A stretch of DNA of 64,000 bases from DATKUC01 sp964553615. GTDB taxonomy: Bacteria; Spirochaetota; Spirochaetia; DSM-27196; DATKUC01. The stretch spans positions 1-64,000 of the forward strand of contig CAZKMA010000017.1 of the NCBI GenBank assembly GCA_964553615.1. Direction: 5' to 3'. This document shows positions 25,959 through 34,056 of the stretch, in pieces. The notes beneath the pieces are model-generated. The model worked only from the letters and a program-made list of their open reading frames with translations. It ran no database searches and had not been told where the DNA came from. A program made the translations under genes and the position numbers. Positions within the stretch are counted from its first letter, which is position 1. Each line of letters begins with the position of its first letter.

Positions 25959-26816
25959 TTATCCTCTGTCCGGCACCCGAACGGTGCGTATTGTCAATGA
26001 GGAATGGCCACTGGATGTATGCAAGATCCGTCGGAACAGCTCACGCAGCGCACCCGTTACTATCCTTCTGAATGTAAGGAGCCGTACCTCGAGGCCGGAC
26101 TTCCCGTCGGTAGCGGGGCCGGCAATCCAGAGCGCCTTCTGCGCAGGAACAGCTGGAACGTTCCCCCACATACGGACAATCGTCTCAAGCGGTCGTACCT
26201 TCTCTTCGAGCCCTTCAATTACCTCTACATCCAGAATCATTTCGGTTTCGACCAGTCCGGGGTTGAGTGCGTACACGCCGACAGGACTCCCTTTGTACTC
26301 ACGGGCAAGCGCGCGCGTGAAGCTTCGAACCCACGCCTTGGTAGATGTGTAAGCATTCTGCATGGGAACCGGTCCGGAGTCCCCGCGCCCGAGCAGATTG
26401 ATGAGCTTTCCGCCGCCGCGACTCAGGAAGTGCTCCATGGCAACACGGGATCCGTAGTAGGTTCCAAGGATGTTGGTGTGAAGTACCGCAGTGAACCGAT
26501 CTGTTGGAACGTCAACGGTCGGGCCGTACGGCGCAGACAGTCCCGCATTGTTCACCCAGATGTCGATCGTCCCGAAGACGGAGATCGCATGTTCTGCCAG
26601 GGCCCGAACGTCCTGCTCACGGGCAACATCACATACCCTGCCTTCCGCCGGCGCCCCCTCTTTGCGCAGATCTTCAACCGCGCGTTCGACTGAAACCTCC
26701 GACCGGGATCCAATAACCACACGCGCCCCGGCTTCGCTGTAGGCACGCGCAATAGCGAAGCCCAAACCGCGGGAACCGCCGGTAATGACGGCGACCTTTC
26801 CTTCCAGCATTTTCAT
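25959..26816 (-). CDS. Short-chain dehydrogenase/reductase
   Basis: This 285-aa SDR has cofactor motif GGSRGLG, NNAG and the YTSTK pair. The usual catalytic Ser region (INISS in relatives) reads INLLGRGD, so the normal Ser appears to be lost or shifted. The C-terminus carries an extra tail of about 40 residues (RRIVTGALRELFRRIL). The start at 26816 has AGGA eight bases upstream; ATG at 26831 is also in frame. A TetR-type operator overlaps the promoter region. Confidence 0.86.
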   Translation of the reverse strand: MKMLEGKVAVITGGSRGLGFAIARAYSEAGARVVIGSRSEVSVERAVEDLRKEGAPAEGRVCDVAREQDVRALAEHAISVFGTIDIWVNNAGLSAPYGPTVDVPTDRFTAVLHTNILGTYYGSRVAMEHFLSRGGGKLINLLGRGDSGPVPMQNAYTSTKAWVRSFTRALAREYKGSPVGVYALNPGLVETEMILDVEVIEGLEEKVRPLETIVRMWGNVPAVPAQKALWIAGPATDGKSGLEVRLLTFRRIVTGALRELFRRILHTSSGHSSLTIRTVRVPDRG

Positions 26817-26837
26817 GTCGTGAATCCTCATACGATA

Positions 26838-26859
26838 ACTTACTGAACGGTCGGTAAGT
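26838..26859. promoter_or_regulatory. TetR-type operator upstream of the SDR gene
   Basis: A 22-base dyad, arms ACTTACTGA and TCGGTAAGT around ACGG with one mismatch, resembles operators of TetR/AcrR-family repressors (TTAC...GTAA arms). It begins 22 bases upstream of the SDR start and lies in the 79-base gap to the divergent DUF1003 gene. No TetR gene is in the window. Confidence 0.6.
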
Positions 26860-26895
26860 GGTCAATCCGGCGGCACTTCAATATTCTTCTAACAC

Positions 26896-27375
26896 ATGAA
26901 GAGACTGCAATTTCCTCAACCCTTTAAACATCAGCATCCGCCCATTCGCGACGTAAACCAGGTCTTTTTGACGCAACTTACGTTCGGACAACGGATTTCC
27001 GACAAGGTTGCGAACACGATGGGCTCGTGGGCATTCATTTCGATTCAGTCGGTCATCCTGGTAATCTGGATAGTCCTGAACGTTGTCGGCTGGATTCGCG
27101 CCTGGGATCCCTACCCGTTCATCCTTATGAACCTGGTACTCTCGATGCAGGCGGCGTATGCGGCTCCCATTATCATGATGAGCCAGAATCGACAGGCGGC
27201 GAAAGACCGGATCGAATCCCACAACGATTTCGAGATCAACCAGAAGACCGAAGAGGAGGTTCGCGCCATTCTCGAACATCTGGCGGCGCAGGATCGTGCT
27301 CTCGGCGAGCTGCACGCAATGGTTCTGGACCTGCAGGCACGGTTCGGGAAGATGCCGCCGGACGAAGCCGGGTAA
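26896..27375 (+). CDS. DUF1003 membrane protein
   Basis: This 159-aa protein fits DUF1003: a conserved N-terminal part (LTFGQRISDKVANTMGSWAFI), two helices (about 47-68 and 77-92), the loop WDPYPFILMNLVLSMQAAYAAP and a charged, probably coiled-coil C-terminus (about 110-150). The family is widespread and uncharacterised. A small hairpin (CTTGCA...TGCAAG, 27397-27416) follows the gene. Confidence 0.9.
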   Translation: MKRLQFPQPFKHQHPPIRDVNQVFLTQLTFGQRISDKVANTMGSWAFISIQSVILVIWIVLNVVGWIRAWDPYPFILMNLVLSMQAAYAAPIIMMSQNRQAAKDRIESHNDFEINQKTEEEVRAILEHLAAQDRALGELHAMVLDLQARFGKMPPDEAG

Positions 27376-27427
27376 TCGGTACAGAACGGCGCGAAGCTTG
27401 CATCATGGGGTGCAAGGGAGTATAGTG

Positions 27428-27590
27428 TTTTCTGCTGTCCGTCTTGAGGACAACGGAATACGGTGCAAATCCGTAGCGGTCCCGCCACTGTAACCGGGGA
27501 TGAACGCGGCATTGTGTCATTGTCCTTCAACCGAGGATGAGAAGACGCCGCAAGTAGAGTGATCCGGAAGCCAGGAGACGATTCTCAAGA
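27428..27590 (+). ncRNA. Cobalamin (B12) riboswitch
   Basis: The conserved core ACGGTGCAAATCCGTAGCGGTCCCGCCACTGTAA is present at about 27459-27493 (only key parts quoted by motif: GGTGCAAATCCG, CCCGCCACTG) and the B12 box GAAGCCAGGAGACG at 27567-27580. GCGGC (27506-27510) can pair with GCCGC (27547-27551), as expected for a peripheral stem. It lies upstream of a btuB-type receptor gene and should lower its expression when adenosylcobalamin is plentiful. The rest of 27376-27721 is the expression platform and leader. Confidence 0.95.
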
Positions 27591-27704
27591 ATAAACCTTC
27601 GAGGAAAAGGATATGACTGGCTGCACATTTCCATTACCAATCCGGTCATCCTCCCAATTCAGTTCGTTTCCCTGTTCTGTCAGAGCAGAAGAAGGAGCAG
27701 TCGG

Positions 27705-27725
27705 ATGGCTGGAGTATCCCCATGA
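27705..27725 (+). CDS. Six-codon upstream ORF coupled to btuB start
   Basis: AGGAG at 27693-27697 is seven bases before ATG 27705, which opens a six-codon ORF (MAGVSP). Its TGA overlaps the btuB ATG at 27722 (ATGA). The same ribosome site is 24 bases from the btuB ATG, too far for direct use. It is therefore likely that ribosomes translate this leader and re-initiate at btuB. Seen in sequence; function inferred. Confidence 0.5.
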   Translation: MAGVSP

Positions 27726-29653
27726 AGAGGTTTCTCTTCGTCTTTCTGGTTTCCGCAACGGCATGCGTCTGGGCACAACCAGCCCCATCAGTGCTGCCTG
27801 AGGTTGTCGTGACCGCCACGCGCGTGGACACGCCAACTCTGGAAACACCCGCATTCGTTACCGTGATTTCCGCACAGCAGATTGCGGATTCCCCCTCCGC
27901 GAGCCTGCCTGAACTCCTCGAGTCGAAAGGACTCACGGTCCGGAACGCGGGCCCGCAGGGTGCGCTTTCCACCGCCGGCATTCGCGGCTCCACGACCGGC
28001 CAGGTGCTGGTTCTCGTGGACGGTGTGCCGATGAACTCGAGCCGGGACGGAACGGTGGACCTTTCTCAGATTCCGCTCGACATGATAGACCATATAGAAA
28101 TTGTCCGCGGAGGAGAAAGCTCGGTGTACGGCTCGGCGGCGATCGGCGGTGTCATCAACATCATCACGAAGAAGCAGGGAAAGTCCACCACATTCAGCAC
28201 ACAGATAGTCAATGGCAGCTATATACCGCATGGCGCCAGCCTGGTTTCCAGTGGCATGGTGCAAACGCCCACTGCGGCAAATCCTCTGGATCTGGTCGAC
28301 ACGCAGAAGTTCTCCGCTTCGGGATCCACCCGCATCGGGGCCGTGGGGGTAACCGCAACCGGAGGATTCACCCGCGCCGCCAACGGCTTCACCTGGAACG
28401 ATCAAACGTATATCAACGGATGGCGCAGGGAAAACCACGCGGGAGGGTCCTCGGGAAACGGCTATCTGAATATCGACGCGCCGGTCGGACATGGAAATAT
28501 CTCGGCAACCGGATCGTTCGTTTCGACGAGCTACGATGTCGCGGGAACTCTGAGCGGTTTTGGGCTTACTACGCAGGCCGAGCAGCAGAGGACCGGCGCG
28601 TCCGGGTCCGTCCGGTTTACCACGAACAGACTTCTGAACACGCCGATCGGCCTGAACACGCAAGCATTCTACCAGTATGACAACCTTCACTACGCCGATC
28701 CGTCGATCGCGGTGGACTCCACACATGTCACCAACACGGTGGGCGCGGATCTGACGGCTAACATCTCGGTCTCCGATCTTGCCTCTCTGATTTACGGTGC
28801 GAGCGTTCGCTATGACCATGTGGACAGTACCGACCTGGGACTGCGATCCCGGCTGAACCTCGCCGGATACGTCTCATCGCCTTTTTCGCCCACTGATCGT
28901 CTGACGCTCACTCCATCGCTCAGATATGACTATTTCTCCGACGTCACGAGCGGGCTCTCCTACCGGCTGGGTGCGGTTCTTGCGCTCAACAGCTGGTCTT
29001 CGCTGAAGGCGTCCCTCTCCGAGTCCTACCGGGTCCCGTCGATGGACGCACTCTACTGGCCAGGCTACAGCAACCCGAACCTCAAGCCGGAAACTGCATT
29101 CGCGACCGACTTCGGCTACACGGTTCGACGCGGACCGGTTTCGTTCGACGCAGCACTCTTCACCCGATTCGTCCTGGATCAGATTCTGAACACCGCAACG
29201 GAGCCTCTGAATCTCGGGAAATCGCTTCTTCCCGGGGCCGAGATGACCGGCCGATTAGCACTCGGGAAGCATCTGTCGCTTTCGCTCGACTATTCATTCA
29301 TCTACAGCCTGCTCCTGAATGACGGCTCGACCAGCTACACCGCAGCTGCCGACAGACGAGTCCCATACGTTCCCGTTCATTCAGCCGGAGCAGAGATTGC
29401 GTACTCCCGCGGCGGCGCACGAGTTGCATTCGATGGCCGGTATGTGAGCACCCGATATACCGACGGAGCGAATACCCAGGCAACTGCCCTGGCCCCGCAC
29501 ATCCTGTTCAACCTTTCCTACCTGCAGGACGTCGGAAGCGGGCTTTCGATCTCTCTCACCGTGAAGAATCTGTTGAACGCGGTGTATCAAACTCAGCTCG
29601 GGTATCCGATGCCGCCGCTGTCCCTGTGGACTGGCCTGCGGCTTGCGCTTTAG
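27722..29653 (+). CDS. btuB: TonB-dependent outer membrane cobalamin receptor (BtuB-like)
   Basis: This 643-aa protein has a signal peptide (MKRFLFVFLVSATACVWAQ), TonB box PEVVVTATRV, a plug domain (about 45-150, VLVLVDGVPMN and VYGSAAIGGVINIITKK) and a beta-barrel ending in an aromatic/hydrophobic residue pattern (LWTGLRLAL). The upstream B12 riboswitch points to cobalamin or a cobinamide as substrate. It begins an operon with exbB, exbD and tonB. It proves an outer membrane. Confidence 0.93.
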   Translation: MKRFLFVFLVSATACVWAQPAPSVLPEVVVTATRVDTPTLETPAFVTVISAQQIADSPSASLPELLESKGLTVRNAGPQGALSTAGIRGSTTGQVLVLVDGVPMNSSRDGTVDLSQIPLDMIDHIEIVRGGESSVYGSAAIGGVINIITKKQGKSTTFSTQIVNGSYIPHGASLVSSGMVQTPTAANPLDLVDTQKFSASGSTRIGAVGVTATGGFTRAANGFTWNDQTYINGWRRENHAGGSSGNGYLNIDAPVGHGNISATGSFVSTSYDVAGTLSGFGLTTQAEQQRTGASGSVRFTTNRLLNTPIGLNTQAFYQYDNLHYADPSIAVDSTHVTNTVGADLTANISVSDLASLIYGASVRYDHVDSTDLGLRSRLNLAGYVSSPFSPTDRLTLTPSLRYDYFSDVTSGLSYRLGAVLALNSWSSLKASLSESYRVPSMDALYWPGYSNPNLKPETAFATDFGYTVRRGPVSFDAALFTRFVLDQILNTATEPLNLGKSLLPGAEMTGRLALGKHLSLSLDYSFIYSLLLNDGSTSYTAAADRRVPYVPVHSAGAEIAYSRGGARVAFDGRYVSTRYTDGANTQATALAPHILFNLSYLQDVGSGLSISLTVKNLLNAVYQTQLGYPMPPLSLWTGLRLAL

Positions 29654-29664
29654 GGAGGGCGGTG

Positions 29665-30303
29665 ATGGGCGCGGTCATGGAAATGTTCGCAAAGGGCGGC
29701 CCCGTCATGTGGCCGCTGCTCCTGTGTTCTGTCCTCTCAGTTACCGTGTCTGTGGAACGCGCACTTTTCTGGTTCGGGCGAGCGCGTAAGCGAACGGTCC
29801 TGACCCGAACACTCCCCGAAACGGAGACGCTGGTGCTGCGCGGTGACAGTAACGGCGCGATTCAGGTCCTGTCCGCATCCGCCGATCCGGCGGCAGAGGT
29901 CCTGTCGTCGGCCCTTGCCGCACCGCATTCTTCATCGTTCGCAGCGGTTGCCGAGCAGGCGGCGGTTCCTGTCATGCGGCGGTGTCGGCGCGGACTTCGG
30001 CTTCTGGACACCGTGGTAACCATTGCCCCCATGCTCGGGTTGCTCGGAACGGTGACCGGGGTCATCCGCTCGTTCGGATTTCTCGGCAGCGCCGCGCTCG
30101 GTTCGGGGCTCAATCCGTCGGTAGTTGGCGGCGGCATTGCAGAAGCACTCATTACCACGGCCTTCGGCCTGACAATCGCTATTGTCACCGTTGTGCCCTA
30201 CAATTACTTCGGCTCCCGCGTTCAGCGGGAGGCAGAAGATATTTCGGCCATTGCCACTCGATTCGAAGAAGCACTCAAGCATGAAGATCCAGTCGGGATT
30301 TGA
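29665..30303 (+). CDS. exbB: ExbB/TolQ/MotA-type proton channel protein
   Basis: This 212-aa protein has three helices. The core LLDTVVTIAPMLGLLGTVTGVI (about 110-131) and GGIAEALITTAFGLTIAI (about 155-172) are the signature of ExbB/TolQ. With ExbD it uses the proton gradient to energise TonB. The start follows GGGAGGG 11 bases after the btuB stop. The TonB-system role rests on context. Confidence 0.93.
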   Translation: MGAVMEMFAKGGPVMWPLLLCSVLSVTVSVERALFWFGRARKRTVLTRTLPETETLVLRGDSNGAIQVLSASADPAAEVLSSALAAPHSSSFAAVAEQAAVPVMRRCRRGLRLLDTVVTIAPMLGLLGTVTGVIRSFGFLGSAALGSGLNPSVVGGGIAEALITTAFGLTIAIVTVVPYNYFGSRVQREAEDISAIATRFEEALKHEDPVGI

Positions 30304-30685
30304 GGAAAAACGCGCACGGGTTGAGATAATCGCACTCCTGGACGTGCTGCTCATCGTGCTCATCTTCTTCGTCTACCTGGCGCTGACCATGACAAGCCAG
30401 CGCACGGTCGATGTCTCGCTCCCCGACGGGACGGGGCACCGGACCGCGTCCGCGCTCACAATCGTCGTGACAAAGGACAATGTGGTCATGATGAATGGCC
30501 AACCGACAACGCCCGGGGAGGCGGCGCTGAACGCTGCCGGGCAGATCCGGGCTCAAACCGGCAGTACTGACCTCGTGGTCCTCCGCAGCGATCGTGCATC
30601 GAGGCTCGGTCTGACCTTTGAACTTCTCTCTCTTCTCAAGCGTGAGGGAGTCGGAAATGTGTCCATCGAGGTCGATGGAAAATGA
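30281..30685 (+). CDS. exbD: ExbD/TolR biopolymer transport protein
   Basis: This 134-aa protein has one N-terminal helix with the proton-path Asp in EIIALLDVLLIVLIFFVYLA (Asp near residue 21) and a periplasmic C-terminal domain ending VGNVSIEVDGK, typical of ExbD. It overlaps the end of exbB by 23 bases, consistent with translational coupling. Confidence 0.9.
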   Translation: MKIQSGFEEKRARVEIIALLDVLLIVLIFFVYLALTMTSQRTVDVSLPDGTGHRTASALTIVVTKDNVVMMNGQPTTPGEAALNAAGQIRAQTGSTDLVVLRSDRASRLGLTFELLSLLKREGVGNVSIEVDGK

Positions 30686-31374
30686 CTGCACGAACGCTCT
30701 ACACGGTTTCGTTTCTAGGGGCTCTGACTCTCCACCTTGCGCTGGTCGGCATTCTCGTCGTCGCGACGGACGGCCGGAAGCAGCCGGAATCATTCCATCC
30801 GGTCAACGTGGACGCGCCCGTCGTTTTCCGCGTACGGCTTGCAAGAGCAGTTTCTCCTTCGGTTCCATCTGCAGCAGTTCCATCTCCGGCAGTTCCCACG
30901 GTTCCCACGCATCAGGCGAGCATCGGGACGACGGCCAAAAAGGTCGCTCCGGCAATTCGTACACACAGTGCCCCCGGCATGCAGGAAGCCGTCGGAAGCC
31001 CGCCGGCGAGATATCCGCCTCACCTGCCGGCCGAACCCCGTCGGACGCCCCGCGAAAGAACCGATAGTCCCGGAACGCAGCACATATCGTCCGTCGTGCC
31101 GGCTCACCTGATTACCAGGATTCAACCGAGCTATCCTCTGCGCGCGCGTCAGAACGGCTGGGAAGGACTCGTCGTGATTCGCATTGACGTAGACTCCCGC
31201 GGCAAGATCACCGCCGGAAGCGTGGTCCAGTCATCCGGCCACCGGGCCCTCGACGATGCCGCGCTCGCTGCCGTCCGTCGTGCCGGATTCGCCGCGGCCC
31301 GCCGCGCAGGCTCCCCTGTAGCATCGACAATTCTCCTGCCGATTCGGTTCAGTCTGAATCCTGCCGCTGAGTAG
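30682..31374 (+). CDS. tonB: Energy transducer TonB
   Basis: This 230-aa protein has an N-terminal membrane anchor (about 8-28), a Pro/Ala/Val-rich periplasmic spacer (about 55-140) and a C-terminal TonB domain (QPSYPLRARQNGWEGLVVIRI near 150, then VVQSSGHRALDDAALAAVRRAGF). The YP motif is intact. It overlaps exbD by four bases and is the last gene of the unit, which thus looks dedicated to B12 uptake. Confidence 0.93.
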   Translation: MTARTLYTVSFLGALTLHLALVGILVVATDGRKQPESFHPVNVDAPVVFRVRLARAVSPSVPSAAVPSPAVPTVPTHQASIGTTAKKVAPAIRTHSAPGMQEAVGSPPARYPPHLPAEPRRTPRERTDSPGTQHISSVVPAHLITRIQPSYPLRARQNGWEGLVVIRIDVDSRGKITAGSVVQSSGHRALDDAALAAVRRAGFAAARRAGSPVASTILLPIRFSLNPAAE

Positions 31375-31453
31375 ACGCCGTTCATTTTTTAGTGATACGT
31401 GGATTCTTTGGACAAAAAATGGTACAATTACTCAAGGATATCTAATAAGCACC

Positions 31454-32674
31454 ATGAATGATGGACCAGCCAACCCGCCAGGGGAATACCAACCGACCGC
31501 TGACCTGAACATCGTGGCACGCATTATCGGGCTTGCCGTAATTGTCACGTCCGGAGCGCTGTTCGCGTATTCGCTTGTCGTTCCCTCGGGTAGCGTGGGA
31601 GCATCCATTCAGCTCGGCTACGTCCTCGTAGCCGGGTCCGTGGCTCTTGTCCTGATTGAATTGCACCGGGCAAGAATCGGCGTGGGAATCCTCGTCCTGA
31701 GCATCCAGGTTCTTCTTCTTGTGGAACCGTATCTGATCACACATGAAATCTCGCATCTGGCCGTGTATCTGCTGGTCAGCGGGCTCACCGTCATGGTACT
31801 TTTCAGCCTTTCGGGACTCTTTCTTCCTCGGCCGGTAGTTATAGTCATCATTGCCGTCACCATGGTGAACTTCATCGTCGTTCTCGTTCTCAGCAGAATA
31901 GATGTTTTCCGCCATGCCACGCCCTACGTTGCCGGTGCCATCTTTATCGGCGGCGTCCTCGTTGTCTATCTGCAGAAAGTCTCGGATATGCATCAGCGCA
32001 GGGCGATCATAGAGGCTCGAAACGCACGCGCGGCCGAACGGCGCGTACGGAGTATGCTGGAGGAAAAAACTACCCTGCTGCGAGAGATTCACCACAGGGT
32101 AAAGAACAACTTGCAGATAGTTTCCAGCCTGTTGAGCCTCCAGGCACAGTCCATCGAAGATCCGAACGTGCGAAGTGCGCTCCGTGCAGTCCGCGGCCGG
32201 GTTGCTGCCATGGCTCTCGTGCACGACACCCTCAAGACGACTGAATCCACTTCCGCCGTTGATCTCTTACCGTTTGTCCAGGCTCTGTTCCGTTCCGTAC
32301 GAGAGGTTCATGCCGACCGGAGCGAAGTCTCGATTCAACTGGATATCGACGACATCCGGATCGACATATCCAAGCTTGTGAGCCTGGGTCTTATACTGAA
32401 CGAGTTTACCGAGAACTCCTACGAGCATGCATTCCCCGATACACGACGCGGCTGCATCAGCATCTCCATTCGCGAGACCACCGATAATTCGCTTGTCGTG
32501 CGGTTTCAGGACGATGGGATCGGTTTGCCAGATGGCATATTGGAAAAAGACCGGGACTCCCTTGGCCTTACGCTCGTTCAGCAGATGGCGCGTCAGCTTG
32601 CCGGATCATTGACACTGGGAAGCGTGGATGCGACCAGCGGAGTCCACTGGTCGTTGGAGTTCGCGCCGCGTTAA
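31454..32674 (+). CDS. Membrane sensor histidine kinase, HisKA_2 type
   Basis: This 406-aa kinase has six or seven N-terminal helices (about 20-175), a short linker helix, the HisKA_2 dimerisation motif LLREIHHRVKNNLQIVSSLL (phospho-His near residue 213) and HATPase_c with LNEFTENSYEHAF, FQDDGIGLPDG and SLGLTLVQQM. No PAS or periplasmic domain is visible, so the helices themselves may sense. No response regulator is adjacent. A TACAAT at 31423-31428 is a possible -10. Confidence 0.9.
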   Translation: MNDGPANPPGEYQPTADLNIVARIIGLAVIVTSGALFAYSLVVPSGSVGASIQLGYVLVAGSVALVLIELHRARIGVGILVLSIQVLLLVEPYLITHEISHLAVYLLVSGLTVMVLFSLSGLFLPRPVVIVIIAVTMVNFIVVLVLSRIDVFRHATPYVAGAIFIGGVLVVYLQKVSDMHQRRAIIEARNARAAERRVRSMLEEKTTLLREIHHRVKNNLQIVSSLLSLQAQSIEDPNVRSALRAVRGRVAAMALVHDTLKTTESTSAVDLLPFVQALFRSVREVHADRSEVSIQLDIDDIRIDISKLVSLGLILNEFTENSYEHAFPDTRRGCISISIRETTDNSLVVRFQDDGIGLPDGILEKDRDSLGLTLVQQMARQLAGSLTLGSVDATSGVHWSLEFAPR

Positions 32675-32679
32675 GGGCG

Positions 32680-32988
32680 CTACCTATCTTCAAACTGCCG
32701 CAGGGCCTCGCAACCGGTCGCCAGCGCCGGTCTGCCGGCGAACATGCGCAACACGGTGAGCGCCTCGACGATCTGTTCGCGAGTTGCTCCGGACTCCACC
32801 GCTTTTCGTCCGTAGCCGTCTGCGCCTCTTGGCCTGTTAGCGACGGCATCGAGTAGCATAGCCATCAGGTATCGTTCGCGAGCGCTCAATGCTCCATCGG
32901 TTGCCAGAAAATCGTGGTCCGCCCGATTCTGAGCCTCGAGCCCCGGGCTGTACGTTGAAAGAAGTTCTCCCCAGCTCTTGTCCGGCAT
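32680..32988 (-). CDS. Carboxymuconolactone decarboxylase/AhpD-like protein
   Basis: This 102-aa helical protein matches the CMD fold in RERYLMAMLLDAVANRP and GATREQIVEALTVLRMFAGRPAL. The CxxC pair used by AhpD-type peroxidase reductases is absent: the only Cys is near the C-terminus (TGCEALRQF). It is therefore closer to gamma-carboxymuconolactone decarboxylase-like members. The start at 32988 follows AGGAG seven bases upstream. Convergent with the kinase, five bases apart. Confidence 0.8.
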   Translation of the reverse strand: MPDKSWGELLSTYSPGLEAQNRADHDFLATDGALSARERYLMAMLLDAVANRPRGADGYGRKAVESGATREQIVEALTVLRMFAGRPALATGCEALRQFEDR

Positions 32989-33081
32989 AATTTCTCCTGT
33001 TCGATTGATGATGTTCGCCAATCCTATCACAGAATGGGATCGACGGTCGGTACAATTGCACCACTGCTTCCCGCAATGCGA

Positions 33082-33789
33082 CTAGTCATCCGTCGGGATA
33101 TTCATGTACATGGACTGCACGCCGATTCTTCCGGGTCCGGTGAACCTGTTCATGGCAAGGTTGACGCCGGCGAGGAGCCCTGTGGTAAGCCGGGCAATGT
33201 TCGTTTCCATTTTGACCGTGGCGTCCTTGTAGAGCCATGCGCCGGGCTCGACGTCGATCTGCTCTCCGGCATCAAGCTCCTTTTCGAACACGTTTCCGTA
33301 GCCGTGAATCCAGAGAACACCGTCGCCTCCTCCGGCACGAAACCTGTCGACAAAGAAACCGGTTCCGCCGAAGAGCATGTTTGCAACGCCCTTCACCCGC
33401 TCAAATGCGTATTCAATTTCCGCGGTCGCCGCAAGAAACTGATGTTCCCGGACATGAAGTTCCCTCCCCCGGGGGAGGTGCATCGAGAGTATTTGACCGG
33501 CCCCATCCCTGCTGAACGCAATCTCTCCCGGACCGCTCGCTTCGGTTACGAAAATCTGCGTTCCGGCAATCATCCTCCGGGCGGCTCCTTTCATGGTGCG
33601 CAGGGAAAGCTCGACCTCGGGAGATTTCCAGAGCAGGATGTGATGTTCAAAATAGACCGCGTTTTCGCTCTGAAGCTCGACGGTGAGCACAGGAACAAGC
33701 TCGCCATCTACCCGGTAGCTTACCCCCCCGAAGGTCTCGCTGGACGCCGCCGACGGCAGCGCCGACGGCAGCAGCCTCGGACTATCCAT
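33082..33789 (-). CDS. AIM24 family protein
   Basis: This 235-aa protein belongs to the AIM24/TIGR00266 family: repeated beta strands with GPGEIAFSRDGAGQILSMHL, GTGFFVDRFRAGGGDGVLWIHGYG and GAWLYKDATVKMET. The family is widespread and of unknown function. A perfect 12-base duplication (33749-33760 and 33761-33772, GCCGACGGCAGC) encodes LPSALPSA near the N-terminus. CAGGAGG precedes the ATG. Confidence 0.9.
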   Translation of the reverse strand: MDSPRLLPSALPSAASSETFGGVSYRVDGELVPVLTVELQSENAVYFEHHILLWKSPEVELSLRTMKGAARRMIAGTQIFVTEASGPGEIAFSRDGAGQILSMHLPRGRELHVREHQFLAATAEIEYAFERVKGVANMLFGGTGFFVDRFRAGGGDGVLWIHGYGNVFEKELDAGEQIDVEPGAWLYKDATVKMETNIARLTTGLLAGVNLAMNRFTGPGRIGVQSMYMNIPTDD

Positions 33790-33840
33790 GGATTACCTCC
33801 TGTCTGCGTGGTCGGATGCATAGACTGCACCGACACACAA

Positions 33841-33870
33841 AGTATAAGACACGCGAATCGACACCTGCAA
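33841..33870 (-). promoter_or_regulatory. Candidate promoter of the AIM24 gene
   Basis: On the minus strand TTGCAG (33865-33870) and TATACT (33841-33846) are 18 bases apart, 51 bases before the ATG. The remainder of the gap 33790-34056 holds a short hairpin (GCGGC-GAC-GCCGC near 33907-33919) and no gene I can see. Confidence 0.45.
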
Positions 33871-34056
33871 CCAAATCGGAGGTGCAACACAAACTCCGAC
33901 ATTCCGCGGCGACGCCGCAACCACCATGAGCAGCAAAACAGCCGATGGGGTCCGAGTCGGGTCTGGCACAAAAAATAGTAACAAACTCAGGTTAATCCGG
34001 TGGAATGATAGAAACAGCGTTAAAATCTAATCAACTAACCCATGGAGGTGCTTCCG

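Noticed and set aside
27613..27801. 62-codon ORF after the B12 riboswitch
   Set aside because: It overlaps the btuB start in another frame, has no family features and its ribosome site is poorly placed; the shorter ORF at 27705 explains the site better.
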